Positions 1 through 12,490 are shown, counted from the stretch's first letter. The stretch is DNA of 64,000 bases from Rutpela maculata (GCA_936432065.2 OW386291.2:26327821-26391820), one strand, 5' to 3'. Notes: generated from the letters alone by a model not told the origin. Program-made: numbers and translations.

Positions 1-513
1 TCACATTCTTACCTGACATATGTATGTGTGTCATATATTTACAATTCATACGGTGTGATATGCGATTTGTTCGGATTACTTATTAATTATTAATAATAAT
101 GTCCGTGTTAATAAAAATTATTATGACACCAATAAAATCTCTATACGTGTTGTAATAAAGATGAAAGATTAGAGTTCTGATTTATGTCAATGTTGTTTTA
201 ATTTTTATTGCCGTCAGTCTCAGCAATGGCGTTCAGATAAAATAATGTGTGCTTAAATAATATAGAATTTTAGAAATTGCTCATTATTATTTTACTAATA
301 CTGAGGCAAGCAATTAATTCCAGTTTAATACGCTAGGCAAGTAATGCTTGTAGCACCACCATTTGCTATTATTAATAATTATCTTCGAGGTGCTTGTCAA
401 CATTTATTTTTTTTAAATTTTAGTATTACTATTAATTTTTTTTTTATTTAATAATAATTTCAATGGTTTCCAATTTCTCACACTCAGATATAAAACAGCG
501 ATACAGATATCAT
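1..513. other. AT-rich sequence, nothing recognised
   Basis: I see no coding similarity, RNA gene or clear repeat boundary here. Short open frames are consistent with chance in AT-rich DNA. Confidence 0.4.
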
Positions 514-955
514 TGATTGAATGATTGACTGATTGATTTACCAGCATGTGGTAGGCATTGGCTGCCACTTTCAGGTATACAGTTGGGCCCGCTACGTCCA
601 CGCTGGGTTAGATTAGGGTCATGCTTGTTGCCAGCAGCGAGAGCCACATGGCGCATGGTAAAGGAATTGGGATGGGAGGTGTAGGTATTTGTGAGATGCG
701 TTACCGCATTGTGTCGTGAGGGAGCGTTCCAGCTCCCTTTTTTGTATTTTTGGTTCTGGACTTCTGTTTCCTCTGAGTCTTCTTGTGAAATATGTTGCCG
801 CGTTGTGTCGTGATAAGGAGTGTTTATGCTCCTTTTTTTTATTTCTGCTTCTTCGAGTCTTCTTTTTCTGAGTCTTTTGATTCCTTGACTTCCGATGCTG
901 GGTTGACCCGAAGGTCATGCTTGTTATCAGCAGCGAGAGCCACATGACGCATGGT

Positions 956-1001
956 ACAGAAGTGGGGGATGGGCGCTACACTGCCCATCCCCCACTTCTG
1001 T
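956..1001. repeat. Perfect hairpin, 19 bp arms, 8 nt loop
   Basis: ACAGAAGTGGGGGATGGGC at 956-974 is followed by eight bases and its exact reverse complement at 983-1001. It lies at the junction of two internal repeat units of family A copy 1. The other family A copies do not have it, so it probably arose locally. Confidence 0.9.
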
Positions 1002-1078
1002 GAAATGCGTTGCCGCATTGTGTTCGTGATATTTAATGTTTATGCTCCTCTTTTTTGTGTTTCTGCTTCTATAGATGT

Positions 1079-1105
1079 TCTTCTTCTTCTTCTTCTTCTT
1101 CTTCT
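1079..1105. repeat. (CTT)n microsatellite
   Basis: An uninterrupted TTC/CTT run inside family A copy 1. The related fragment at 10750-10840 has a shorter CTT run in the same place, so the repeat is a feature of the element. Confidence 0.9.
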
Positions 1106-1385
1106 AAGTCTTCTCATTCCTCCATTTCTGGTTCTGGTAGAGTACATATCTGTAGGTATTTATGAAATACTTGGCCGCATTGTGTCATGTGATTTTCTTC
1201 TGATTCTGAGTCTTCTGATTCCTCGGTTTCTGGTTCTGTTAGAGTATATATCGCTGCGATTTATTTATGGAATTCATTTTTCCCATCGCTTTTCTTTCCC
1301 AGTAGTACCTTTGGTCATTTTCCAATTTGTTCATGATTCTCTCGGTTGTTGTTTTTCACGTCTGGTCTCCTTATTTTTAGTGTAG

Positions 1386-1990
1386 AATTTAATGTAGAAT
1401 TTTTCATTTAACAACGAGCGCAATTTGACTACTTTAAGAGTAATGTAGAACCACTCTGTGTAGAATTTTTTCTCTTAACAACGATCTTTTCCACCATTTT
1501 TTTCACTTCTTTGCACTGAGAGATTTAATCACCCATATTAATTAAATATTAGCTATATCAATTAATTGTTGTTATGCTAGTATGTACCAATCTATGTAGA
1601 ATTGTTCACAATGAGCGTAATTTTGACCTGAAAAACCTCATTTGATAATTTTTTCTAATAAAATATGATGACCATAATTTAAAAGTAATGCATTTTATTA
1701 TTGCGGGTTCAATTTATATTAAATTCACCTAAATTAAAAATAAATTAACAAGTCTATTAAAAAAAGCAAAAAAGAAAATTATAAAAACAAAATAAATTAA
1801 TATAGAATGTAGCAAACGAAATAACAAGTAAAAACTTTATAAAACCTAGTATCTTTTGAAATAAAACATGAATCTGAAAATATAATATACTTATGGCAAT
1901 ATAGAAACTCCTAATATTTTTAACAAAACATGGGGAAATTGGTGAGTCACTAGCAAGTAAAATAACAAAACAAAATCACAATTTCAAAAA
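1386..1990. other. AT-rich spacer
   Basis: Contains three loosely repeated phrases resembling GTAGAATTTTTCATTTAACAACGA (around 1390, 1460 and 1590). No gene is recognised. It may hold the 5' part of the RT remnant that follows. Confidence 0.3.
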
Positions 1991-3540
1991 TATCACTACC
2001 CCTAACTGCATATATGCATCACCAACAAATGTAGATGAGATTGAACAAATTTTAAGAAGTCTTAAAAATAAACAATCATTTTCTATCGATGACATGACAG
2101 AAAACATTAAACCAGTATCAAAATACATAAAAACTCCTTTGTGTTACGTTATAAATAAAATAATTGAAGCCGGTGCCTATCCATCCATCTTTAAGACATC
2201 GATATAATAACATCTATTTCTAAAAATGGGGATAAATTACTTGCTGCTAATTACGGACTATAATCCCTCATTACGTGTTCTGCTAAAATGTTTGAAAAGT
2301 AATTAAACGAGACTGGATAACTACAGAAGCAAATATAACCTCATCTCAGAATATCAATATGGTTTTCAAAGCTATAAATTAACACAGGATGCTCTATACT
2401 GTAAATCAAAATTTATTATTAAAATCTTTGGATAATTTTAGCATATGAGGGCCAACGCTAAACATATTCAGCAGCTATTGGCAGGTCGAAAACAAGATTT
2501 TTTTTTGGCATAAAGGCCAAAGCCATACGGCCGGCCACAGAAAGGAAATATAAATGGTTCAATTGGCGATTTTAAGACAATAAAATATGACGTACAATAA
2601 GGCACAGTACTCGGTCCACTGTTATTTATAATGTATGTTAATAAAATATTCTCGATTCAAAGCAATGGTAGGTAAACTTGTTAGCTATGTTCGAGACACA
2701 GCTTCTGAAAGGATTAAAAGTCACAAGGAGAACGTAATTTTGGGATGTTAAAAGATTGGTTCGACGCAAAATTGCTAACAATAAATTTTAGCAAAACACA
2801 CTACTTACCATTTTATTCTGAAAAAAAAAACATCAGCTGCACAATTTTTAAATTTATTCATAGTAAGCAATCATTTACGCTATATTGTAGAACCTAAGAA
2901 AGAAATGATGTGTATGTAGATCAACAACTGCGATTAGATGCACATGTGCAATGTATCATAAAAAAATTACAATTTATATGGAACAAATTTAAAGATTTAC
3001 ATAATTTCGTAGATATAAATAAAACAAATGAAACTAATCTATCAGTCATTGGTTGAGTCTCATTTAATGTATAGTATTATTAGTTGCGGAGGGAACTTAA
3101 ACTGTCATTTAAAGAACTTAAATCACTACAAAAGAAAATCATACTTCACAATGAAAATACCTCTGCTTCTGATCAAATATTTAATGAATTTAACATACTA
3201 TAAACTTACGATATCTGTTCTTCCTTCACGCGAACCTAAAATAATTCAATGATAAATATCTCCTAAAGCAAATTGACTACATTCATAATACCAAAAAAGT
3301 TAAATTATAGTTAGTAGGAAAGATAATCAAAGATGTATGAACTACCTAGGACCAAAACTATTTGCAATGGTTCCTGCTGAAATAATATTCAAAAGAAAGT
3401 AAAAAAACTACACAAAATATATAATGAGAGAAGACATACACAAAATAACTAATTATTGTATAAAGAAAATACTTACCATATCATTATATGCATACTCTTA
3501 CATTGTTATGAACTTATAAATTATAAATTAGTTCAAAATT
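1990..3540 (+). pseudogene. Decayed non-LTR retrotransposon reverse transcriptase
   Basis: Segments in several frames line up in order with a Jockey/CR1-type RT. At 2030-2200 is a linker reading LKNKQSFSIDDMTENI, the equivalent of the usual KKS-G-D region before RT motif 1. At 2590-2645, GTVLGPLLFIMYVN follows a stop where a proline should be. At 3028-3252 is a C-terminal piece beginning LIYQSLVESHLMYSII, the position of the usual 'LV-S-L-YGI-WGG' motif. The YADD catalytic box is not visible. Many stops and shifts show it is long dead. The endonuclease end is missing. Confidence 0.75.
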
Positions 3541-4645
3541 GTAAAATAAGCGAGAATTGAAAGTTAGTCTTAAATTAAATAAATTAATTGGTGTAATAAT
3601 ATTGAAATTATATGTAGATAGAAGAACATATGTTAAAAAAATCGTCTTTATTTGCTTTACAGACAGGTACATTCGGTACTTCAGTGAGTATATGTATTGT
3701 GCACCAATATTTTTGTTGTACTGTAATTATTTTATAAGTATGCCAATAAACATTATTATTATTTTTATCTTTGATGTACATTTTTTTACTTTTACCCATT
3801 CACCTATCTAAAGGTATTTTAATGATATGTATAAATGGGTAAAGTATGGTATTACTTTCTTGAAACTGTCTGACACGAAAGTTTATTATTATGTTCCAGG
3901 ATTTATCATTTACATATACTTTAATTATCATTCTTCTGTTACAACAAATATAAGAACAATTATAGAAATTCTATGAATATGACCTTCTGAAATGTAACTT
4001 TAATAACATATATCACAAAATTACTAAATTATGTATTCTATATTCGTAATGAAAAATATGGTTTATTAAATATTTGATTATATATTCAGTATTACGTTTG
4101 TCTTGCCAAGTTATTACTTCTTTATATGTTTTTAGCACAATTTCACGGAAAATTGTTTTCTGCTTGCCCAAGAGATCACTCTTATTTTATTTATCTTAAT
4201 TTGATCTAACTGTAAATGATTGCAGTTCAGATGCTTTTAAATTAACTTGACAATTTCTCGATATAACATAATCTCTAGATCACTGTAATAATTCAGCCCT
4301 ACTTTCCAAACTACAAAAATTCCATTTCCTGAATGAAGGCTATTTCTAAAGAGGAGGAATATTTAGCTAGTATTATTTACTTTATGTTCTACAGCAAAAT
4401 GAGGAATAGAGAAAGAGAAAGAGAGATAAATACTTTATTGTCCAAAGACATAATTCTCATTGACCAAATTTACTAAGTATAACGCAAAACAGTATTATTT
4501 GTTAAATCTATTTTACAAGCAATAAAAAAGATTACATATATGTGCGACAAAAGTTTATTACAGAAACTATATGATACAGAGGCACACACAAAAAATGGGC
4601 TGTTCTTTTGACTAGACCTTACCTCTATATATTTTGACGCACTGA
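3541..4645. other. AT-rich spacer with a possible retroposon 3' end
   Basis: No gene is recognised. At 4412-4450 the minus strand reads as a possible short 3' end, with AATAAAGTATTTAT followed by a TCTCTTTC-type simple repeat. This resembles the 3' ends of retroelements elsewhere in the window (14505, 13965). I cannot assign its body. Confidence 0.3.
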
Positions 4646-4687
4646 ATTTTTTTTGTCGTTACTATACTTCCACTGGATATGGAAGTA
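4646..4687 (+). repeat. 42 nt mini-repeat, copy 1
   Basis: Contains TTTTGTCGTTACTATACTTC followed by CACTGGATATGGAAGTAA. The same unit occurs at 12491-12532 (+) and 51026-51069 (-). The flanks of the three copies differ. The 3' half is palindromic (ACTTCCA ... TGGAAGT). Confidence 0.8.
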
Positions 4688-4689
4688 AC

Positions 4690-5386
4690 TGTATCCTTAT
4701 AGTATTCCTGCAAATTATAATAGGGTTTATCAGTTAAGAATTTTTCTCCGGTCTTCATAAATTATTTATCGGAAGAGATCGTCTTAAATGCTATTGGGGC
4801 ATGGTTATATTCTTTTTTACTATTATGAATTCAAGTAAAACCGGAAGAATATGGTATTGGTGAGTTAATATTATTTACGCCACCTACCGGTCAAAGTAAT
4901 TACTGGGCCGTTGGGCCATTGTCACCTTAGTGTACAATGTTATCGACAATAAGTAAAATGATATAAACTGAAATATTGAGCTATTAACAATATGATAGCA
5001 TTTAAGGGGTCTACACACGATACAATTTGCTGGAGCCAAGTTAGTAAACTCGTAAGTTGAGTTGGCACGGCAATGTTCAATGCATGTCGTCCAAGTTGGC
5101 GTGGACAATCACACAAATTGTAGTGAAATTTTTAATGTAAAATATATGTAATTCCAGTATTTAAAAGTAATATACTTATACTATTGTACCATTATGCTTT
5201 ACCCCTGAATATTTCTATTTAATATTTTACAAAATGCTGTTACATTTATTTTACTTGAAGGTTTCCATTTATATTCAATGTACCACTAATTTCATGGGGA
5301 TTTGAATCGAAGGCACTTGTTTGTAAACACAGAAGATACACATTTATTAAGTTTTGTGTTGAATGGGTTGCACCATATAAAATAAC
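4690..5386. other. No recognised gene
   Basis: About 700 bp without recognisable coding sequence. The 74-codon minus-strand frame at 4884-5108 has no motif I recognise and is probably chance. Confidence 0.3.
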
Positions 5387-7816
5387 ACAGCCCCACAAAA
5401 AAAAAAGTTCAGAGCAGCGAACCAGACCCATGTATTCCTATGTATTTTCGGTCGCTGAATCCGAATTCGAGGTAAAAAAATCATACTAGATCCAAAAAAC
5501 ACCCCTGAAATGGGGTAAAAAGAATATTAAGCTACGAGAATAGTTGTTACTTCTTAATCAATCGAATTATACAAATTAAGGTTAAATAGCAGCCTACATT
5601 CAATAGATATGAAACACACCCCCAGGGAGGGGCGAAAACTAGCCCCCATATATAAAAAAATCGATCCAAAAGAGCAATGACTGCTGAAAAAGCTCAAAAT
5701 GTCTAAGTTTTGTTAAAGTGATAAGAAACTGCATCAGGTCCGACGTAATCTTCATAAACTGCCACTATAGAGTTGAGAACAACCACCCCCAAATTTAAAG
5801 GACAGGAGAAAAACAAGAAAAACAAGAAAAAACGTAAAATGCAACAGGATTTCTATTTTAATGGATGCTATGATTAGCTGAAATTGCGTAGTACTCTAAA
5901 ATAGAACTAAAAACTTACGTACCATCAACATTCTATAGTGTCAACCCTCAGAGGGTGCGAAAACTACCCCCTATGTAAGGTTTGACTATAAAAAGTTACA
6001 ATGACTTCTATAAAAATTCGAAACACCTGCGTTGTGTGGAAGAGAGAAGAAATTAGACTATGTTCGATGCTGTGCTTGAAAACCACTCCCACGGGATTGA
6101 GAGATGCCACCCCCATAAAAAAAAACTATGGAAATGAAACGAATAAGCAACAGTATAGTTTTTTCGTTACATCTTGAATTACAGTAGTTTACATCCTTTC
6201 TGGAGGTGTTACTTAATAACTTTTATAGGACATGAGTTTCAAACTCTAAGTGTGCAACACGATTTTTGCCAATCATAGCATCCATAAAAATGTAAATCCG
6301 GTTAGTTTCTCTTTGTTTTTCCAACATTCTACAGATGTAGGGGTATTATCTCGCAACATCATGGGGGCGGTTTTCAAGCACATCGTCGAACATAGTCTAG
6401 TTTCTTCTCTCTTCCACACAACGCTGGTGTTTCGAATTTTCATAGAAGTCACTGTAATTTTTTATAGGTAAATCTTACATAGGGGGTAGTTTTCACACCC
6501 TCTGAAGAATGACAGTGTAGGATGTTGATGGCACGTAAGTTTTTGGTTCAATTTTAGAGTATTACGCAATTTCAGCCAATCATAGCATCCATAAAAATAG
6601 AAATCCTGTTGGATTTTACGTTTTTTCTTGTTTTTTTCGTGTCCTTTGAACTTAAGGTTGGTTGTTCTCATCTCTATAGGGGCAGTTTATGAAGATTACG
6701 TTTGACCCTCCGATTAAAGAACTTATATCTAGATACATAACAGGCTATCTTTTCACTATATACCTTGTTTGCTCCTAACATAGTCACATTATATGTCCAT
6801 TAAAATGGATAGATGAACATCACATCCCATAGGCAACAGTGGCGTTGTGTGTGTAGAAAATGTGTAGAATGGTAAATATTTTCATTAAAATGAATTATTG
6901 CAATTCCTGCATTACCGGCTCTTTATATAACGTGATCTAGGCATACGATATTACAGTAAGATAAAACAGTAAGATAAATATGTATTGAAAGGATATTAAA
7001 ATTTAATTGCTATTTACTTTATAACTGTAAACTGAACTTCATCATGTTACGACTATGGAACGATCGATTTTCTTCTTTTCTGAACTGCTTTCTGCAAACG
7101 GCACAGCATTTCACTATTTATTTGCACAAAATATATTGTCACTAAACTGTGTAAATATGAATAGAGAATATTATTTAGGTATTAAGCAAATCACAACTTA
7201 AAATAAAATTACTTTTTCACCAGTTTTTGGTCGGAGAACACGAAAAACATTTATTGACATTAATGGCCGAACTGTCAACTGAGATTATGATAATCGAACT
7301 GAAGCCGATCGTGTACGAGCGGCCGCGAATACGCCGATGGGCCAATCAGCAACTTATGGGAAGAAATGCCTTAGAATGGGAGTCTTTCAGGATCATAAAA
7401 TGCATGCCATTATGTATCTAGATATAAGTTCTTTAATCGGAGGTTTGACCTGATGTAGTTTCTTAACACGTTAACAAAAATTAGACATTTCGTGCTTTTT
7501 CAGCAGTCATTGCTGTTTTGGATCGATTTTTTTATATATGGGGGCTAGTTTTCGCCCCTCCCTGGGGATGTGTTTCGTATCTATTGTATGTACGCTGCTG
7601 TTTAACCTTAATTTGTATAATTCGATTGATTAAGAAGTAATAACTATTCTCGTAAATTAATCTCCTTTTTATCCTATTTCAGGTCTTTTTGGCTCTAGCT
7701 AATGATTTTAGAGGTGTACGATTTTTTTTGACCCCGAATTCGGATTCAGCGACCGAAAATATTTAGGGATACATAGGTCTGGTTCGCTGCTTTGAACTTT
7801 TTTTTTGTGGGGCTGT
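5387..7816. mobile_element. Large foldback (long inverted-repeat) element
   Basis: The left part (5387-6125) is largely the reverse complement of 6290-6699 plus 7451-7816. Examples: ACAGCCCCACAAAAAAAAAA at the left end against TTTTTTTGTGGGGCTGT at the right; GGTCGCTGAATCCGAATTCG against CGAATTCGGATTCAGCGACC; AGGGAGGGGCGAAAACTAGC against GCTAGTTTTCGCCCCTCCCT. The loop is about 165 bp. The right arm is interrupted at 6708-7442 by a younger element. No transposase is encoded, so it would need one supplied in trans. No clear target duplication is seen. Confidence 0.85.
6708..7442. mobile_element. 735 bp non-autonomous DNA element, 33 bp TIRs, 8 bp target duplication
   Basis: It begins CTCCGATTAAAGAACTTATA and ends with the exact reverse complement; 33 bases match perfectly. 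It is flanked on both sides by GTTTGACC (6700-6707 and 7443-7450). Taking out the element and one duplicate restores continuity with the opposite arm of the surrounding foldback element (left arm: GGTCCGACGTAATCTTC). An 8 bp duplication is typical of hAT and P superfamilies, but the TIR does not let me choose. There is no long open frame, so it is non-autonomous. Confidence 0.9.
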
Positions 7817-8897
7817 ATAATATGTCCTGCTTTTAAAATATGTTTTCCTTCATACACACACTTAGAATTTTTAGTGCTTCCCAAATATTCCTTACATTAT
7901 AATTTAACCTAATGTTATTCATGTTTCCTGAAAAAAGAAAAGTAATTTAAACTACAATTGTACATAAATTTAAAAAAAAGTATATTAATATTTCACTTAA
8001 GTTAACACGCCAGGCATCGTTTACGTCTAAGAAACTGTACTTTTCAAGAGAAAAGTAGATGACTTAAAAAAATATTAATTTTGCTGAGTAATACCATTAG
8101 TTTCTTGCAAATCACTTACAACAAAATTTTGAAAACTATTAGGTCAAATATTATCAATATTATTATTTTTAATGCCAAAAATAACAATAAACAGAAAGAA
8201 GCACGCAATTAGCAATATGAACAAAAAAGTCCCATTAATCAGTTCACGGGTTCTCTCGCTTTGGTGCTTAAATTCAGATGCGTATAGATATTTTACGAAT
8301 AGTATTATATACCGAGGATAATTTATTATTTAGGTTCCTTATACGTTCTGAAATTTCAAATTGTTGTCAACAATCCAAGAAAATGTGTATAAGTTTTATT
8401 TTCCAGAATGTAATTTCCAACAGTTGAAACTGAATGCCACTACAATTTACGTAACCTTAGTTTAAGTTATATTGAATGTCAGAAGATTTGCATCGCGCCA
8501 CTTTTTTAATACAGAGATATCGGTATAAATTTCACTCTTGTAATAATCACTTTGTACTATATCACAAAATAGTGGTATTATCGGCAAAATGTGTGTTTTT
8601 GAAAATTCAAAAGTTACGTCTATCCCCGCTCATCAGGGTAGGCGGGGAGAAAAAAATGTTTTGTACAAAAATAGAGGGTGCCATTAAAAGTTTAAAAGTT
8701 AACCCCCGCTCATTAGGGGGTGGGGTATAGAAAACTGTTCTGTTCTGTTCTCCAAACGGAACAACTTTTGTTCATTACCTAAGTTTATATATTTTTAAGC
8801 ACGTTCCACCAATCTGACTTTGCGGTAATTTTTACACATTATAATTATGTCAGTGTTAAATAATATAGCTTTTTTGGTAGGTGTCACTCAAGGGGTT
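7817..8897. other. AT-rich spacer with small GC-rich hairpins
   Basis: No gene is recognised. Around 8620-8655 and 8700-8725 are short imperfect C-rich/G-rich inverted repeats (CCCCGCTCAT ... GGCGGGG; CCCCCGCTCAT ... GGGGGTGGGG), which stand out in AT-rich surroundings. They may be remains of a repeat. Confidence 0.35.
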
Positions 8898-9712
8898 GAT
8901 TGATTGATTGATTGATTTACGTGTGCGGTAGGCATTGCTGCCACTCCCAGGGTTATACAGCTGGGCCTGCTACGTCCACGCTGGGTTGGACTAAGGTCAT
9001 GCTTGTTGCCAGCAGCGAGAGCCACATGGCGCATAGTAAAGGAATATGGGATGGGAGGTGTAGGTATTTATGAGATGCGTTACCGCATTGTGTCGTGAGG
9101 GAGCGTTTAAGCTCCCTTTTTTGTGTTTTTGGTTCTAGGCATCTGCCTCTTCTGAATCTTCGTGTGAAATATGAGCTGTGTCTTGATATGGAGTGTTTAT
9201 GCTCCTCTTTTTGTGATTCTGCTTCTACAAATCTTCTTTTGCTGAGTCTTCTGATTCCTCGGTTTCCGATTCTGGGTTGAATTTGGGTCATGCTTGTTGT
9301 CAGCAGCGAGAGCCACATGACGTATGTTTTTTCCTCGCTTTTCTTTCCTAATTTTTTTTTATCCTCTCGATTGTTGTTTTTCACGTGTAACATGGTCTCC
9401 CTGTTTTTAGTTTGCTGCTGTTCAGTGTTAGCGCTTTCCTCTGCTGTTCTTTTTGCTTTAACCTTCTTGATCCTTGCCCTTATCTCTCTGCTTACCAGGG
9501 TATGGTCTATTTGTGTGATTGAGCTTCTATTACTCCAGGTGTCAATGCAGGTTTGACTTTTGCTCCATGTATTTCTTATTGTTAAGTCAAACATGTGTGC
9601 TAGGTTTTTCAGCGCGTTTCCATGTTCATTAGGCCATGTGTGGAGTATATGTGCATTGAAGTTTCCTAATAGTATAATTGACATTTTTCTTGATTTGTCA
9701 TAGCGTTAGTGT
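8898..9712 (-). mobile_element. Family A non-LTR derivative, copy 2 (endonuclease fragment joined to 3' end)
   Basis: A minus-strand frame (9684-8953, 243 codons) begins with an endonuclease/exonuclease/phosphatase fragment: LLGNFNAH, where the family has GDFN-H, and later QIDHTLVS, matching the usual ID-I-V-S box. After about 85 residues this runs straight into a basic tail (KKVKAKRTAEESANTEQQQ) and then the 3' region shared by all copies. No RT is present. The element ends at a TGAT-type tail (8898-8920). The same endonuclease-to-3'-end junction is seen in copy 3, so this shortened form probably spread as a unit. The D-to-N change in GNFN suggests an inactive enzyme. Confidence 0.75.
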
Positions 9713-9828
9713 GTGACGGTTTTCTTTTTCTAATTGATGGCTTAGTGCTCCATATAGACAGCCCTCTCTTCGGTTATTACTGATTTCTTTCTCTTCTTTG
9801 ACGCCTGGCACGATTTCACTGCACTATA

Positions 9829-10535
9829 CAGGGTGTCCCGAAACTCCCGCCTTCCCCTTTAGGTGCTAATTCTCCAGGCAAAAATAGTAAGAAAAGTTCC
9901 TATAAGCATGTGTCCGGAAATGTTTCCTAAGGGAGCTACGGCCCTCTAAGGATGGCGCGAAAATAGGTGTTGTTACTAATTATCTCGGAAATGATTTGGG
10001 GCAACTTTATGAAACTTGGTTAACTTTTTTCGATTAATAAACGTTATTGTTTTACAGTATTAGCCAAAATTAATTTTATCCAGGGGCGGAGAAACGAAGG
10101 GTCGGTGTTCTTTGTTTCTACATATTAATTTTTCCATTTGACATTTTTAGTATTTTAATCCCTGATTATGATTCCCTGGTTAATTCTGCATAAAAAAGGG
10201 CCTCTTTACAATTAGCCATATGGCAAGCCGTTTTCGAGTAAAATCAGTCTAAACGAAATATTGCGTATTCGTTTGCTAAATGCGCATTATTTATTTTTCA
10301 AAGTAGGCGTAAAACAATAACCTTTATTAATCGAAAAAAGTTAACCAAGTTTCATAAAGTTGTCCCAAATCATTTCCGAGATAATTAGTAAAAACACCTA
10401 TTTTTGCGCCATCCTTAGAGGGCCGTAGCTCCCTTAGGAAGCATTTCCGGACACATGTTTATAGGAACTTTTCTTCCTATTTTTGCATGGAGAATTAGCA
10501 TCTAAAGGGGAAGGCGGGTGTTTCGGGACACCCTG
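9829..10535. mobile_element. MITE with about 240 bp inverted repeats, TA target site
   Basis: The left end CAGGGTGTCCCGAAACTCCC mirrors the right end GTTTCGGGACACCCTG, with TA on both outer sides (9827-9828, 10536-10537). Similarity continues inwards to about 10070 and 10305, for example AGGGCCGTAGCTCCCTTAGG at the right. The middle (10070-10305) is unique. TA duplication and CAGGG ends suit a Tc1/mariner-mobilised element. No protein is encoded. Confidence 0.9.
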
Positions 10536-10744
10536 TATATACCATTATTTACTGCGTTAGAGGGGAAGCACTGCTAATATTTCTTATCAATTACTGAAAA
10601 TGTTCCGAGATATGTATTATTTTACAAACACATCCACTTATACTTTTTTTAACTATATTTTTTACAAGTTGTCACTATTTAACTTTTATAAACTTTTATG
10701 GGTATCCATTGGTGACAGAGCATTATAAAGCAGGTCTGGTCGCC

Positions 10745-10842
10745 TCGACAGCAATGTGTTGTCGCATTGCGTTCGTTATTTAATGTTTATGCTCCTCCTT
10801 TTGTGTTTCTGTTTCTACAAATTTTCTTCTTCTTCTTCTGAT
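10745..10842 (-). repeat. Family A fragment
   Basis: Matches 1003-1100, including GTTTATGCTCCTCCTTTTGTG and the CTT run. It is a short isolated piece without tail or endonuclease. Confidence 0.7.
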
Positions 10843-11700
10843 ATTTCTAAAAACAGCACCCTCGAAAATTAAATTATGTTCTTTATATACTGAACGACGT
10901 AATAGGAATGTAAAAAAAATTAAAATATAAAACTATTTTACAGCAACGTCTCCTATTAATTTCATTTAATTATCTTCAATAGTTTTGAAAAAAAATTAAT
11001 TTTAAATTTTAAATAACTCCGGTAATATAGGGGATATAGGTTTGTTGTATATTTTATTGAGCATTCCTAGTCATAAGCAACATTCATGTGAATGAACAGC
11101 CCAAAAATCCGCTGGGCCCAATTCCACATACTTAACCGGCGCGACTCTTTACAGATTAACTGAACTATAATGTGAGAGCAAGTTGATAAAGAAATGTTTA
11201 AAGAAAATCTCACGCTAACATACAATTTACACCTATTCGTAAGTAGTTGACGCCCCATTATCCTGCCTAGATATATAATCAAGTGCTTTCGAAGGTTAAG
11301 AAAATAATAATATGACTTCTCGAAGGCTGCATACTATTTGCTCAGCAGTTTGTTTTCTCTGCGAATAATCAACAATTGCGGCAACTAAGGCGCTAGTAGA
11401 TCATCTGACAAGATGAATTACGAGATAGTTTAGCAAACTCTGCACGAGTTCCTTCTTTAGTTTACGAGCCGACACATTACGAATAACATTTACATGCGAT
11501 TCTTCATTACCTTCCCTCAACTGCATATTGAGTGGACTAGCCAGGCATTCAGTCGTAAATACTACTACTACTATAGAATAAGTTGTCAATCTTATCTGTC
11601 AATTTGGAGAGCATTTACGAGTTTTTATTGCACACAAATCGTTTGTCAATTCCTCTTGATAAAATTAAAAACTAGGTAATTATAAGAGAAAATATAATAA
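10843..11700. other. No recognised gene
   Basis: AT-rich. Open frames of 61-71 codons at 11067-11282, 11401-11589 and 11494-11679 show no motif that I recognise. Confidence 0.3.
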
Positions 11701-12316
11701 GAACTATGTATAGTAAAAAGACTGTTTAAGGAAGATAATAGTAATACATTTTTTAACCTTATTCATTCTGAGAACTGGGACGCAGACTATGTAGAAAGGG
11801 ACCCAGTACAATTCTTTTTGAACATATTTTTGTATTATTTTGATATTGCATTTCCTAAACAAAAGAAAGCTGTCAATACTAGTGAACATAAATGTTGGAT
11901 ACCCCCTGAAATTAAACAATGGTGTGTCTAATTAGGGATTTGTATATATTACATAACGGTACGAATTGTAATAATATTTTAGAATTATACAAATATATCC
12001 TAGAATGTAAAACTCAAGTAAATAATAATATAATATCAAATGCTGGAAACAAATCAAGAGCTACTTGGGATATATTTAATAAATGTATTAGCAACAAAAA
12101 TAAACACCAAAAGGAATTAATTATTAAAGAACAGCTAAACAATAAAAAACTGAAAAGGAAACTTTAGTACGTTTATTCAGTGAACATTTCTCTCTTTCTC
12201 CAACACAACTTGTTGGAGATGGAACAAATATAATTAATCAAAATCAATGAAATTTATTTTTAAATCCTACTAACGCTCAAAAAATCATCAATATTTTTCT
12301 TGCAATGCCAAAGAAG

Positions 12317-12366
12317 AAATCAACTGGTTTAGACGTGGTAGGTACCACGTCTAAACCAGTTGATTT
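12317..12366. repeat. Perfect 50 bp palindrome (24 bp arms, GG centre)
   Basis: AAATCAACTGGTTTAGACGT GGTA at 12317-12340 is followed by GG and then its exact reverse complement ending at 12366. It falls just after the RT motif KKKSTGLD. The left arm encodes the expected motif and the right arm is an inverted copy of it, so the second arm looks like a local inverted duplication. Confidence 0.95.
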
Positions 12367-12490
12367 ATTCAATAAAAAAGGTAATCGTAGAAATCTCTGA
12401 ACCACTTTCTGATATAATAAGTAGTTGTTTTTCAGAAGGAATATTTCCCAATAAATTAAAAATTAATAAAACTATTCCCCTATATAAAAA

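Larger units (their letters stand above)
514..1385 (-). repeat. Family A non-LTR derivative, copy 1 (3' part, internally expanded)
   Basis: On the minus strand this matches the 3' halves of the copies at 8898-9712 and 16008-16768. Shared landmarks are the TGAT-type 3' tail (514-540), the stretch containing GCGAGAGCCACATGGCGCAT and the stretch around GCATTGTGTCGTGAGGGAGC. Unlike the other copies, the middle block is repeated about three times with divergence (roughly 690-900, 990-1130 and 1160-1240). The endonuclease-coding part is absent, so this copy is 5' truncated or rearranged. The tail and variable truncation suit target-primed retrotransposition; the clade is not assigned. Confidence 0.65.

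Noticed and set aside
8600..8730. Possible hammerhead motif on the minus strand (CTGATGAGCGGGG)
   Set aside because: No CGAAA half follows at a suitable distance; only C/G-rich inverted repeats are present.
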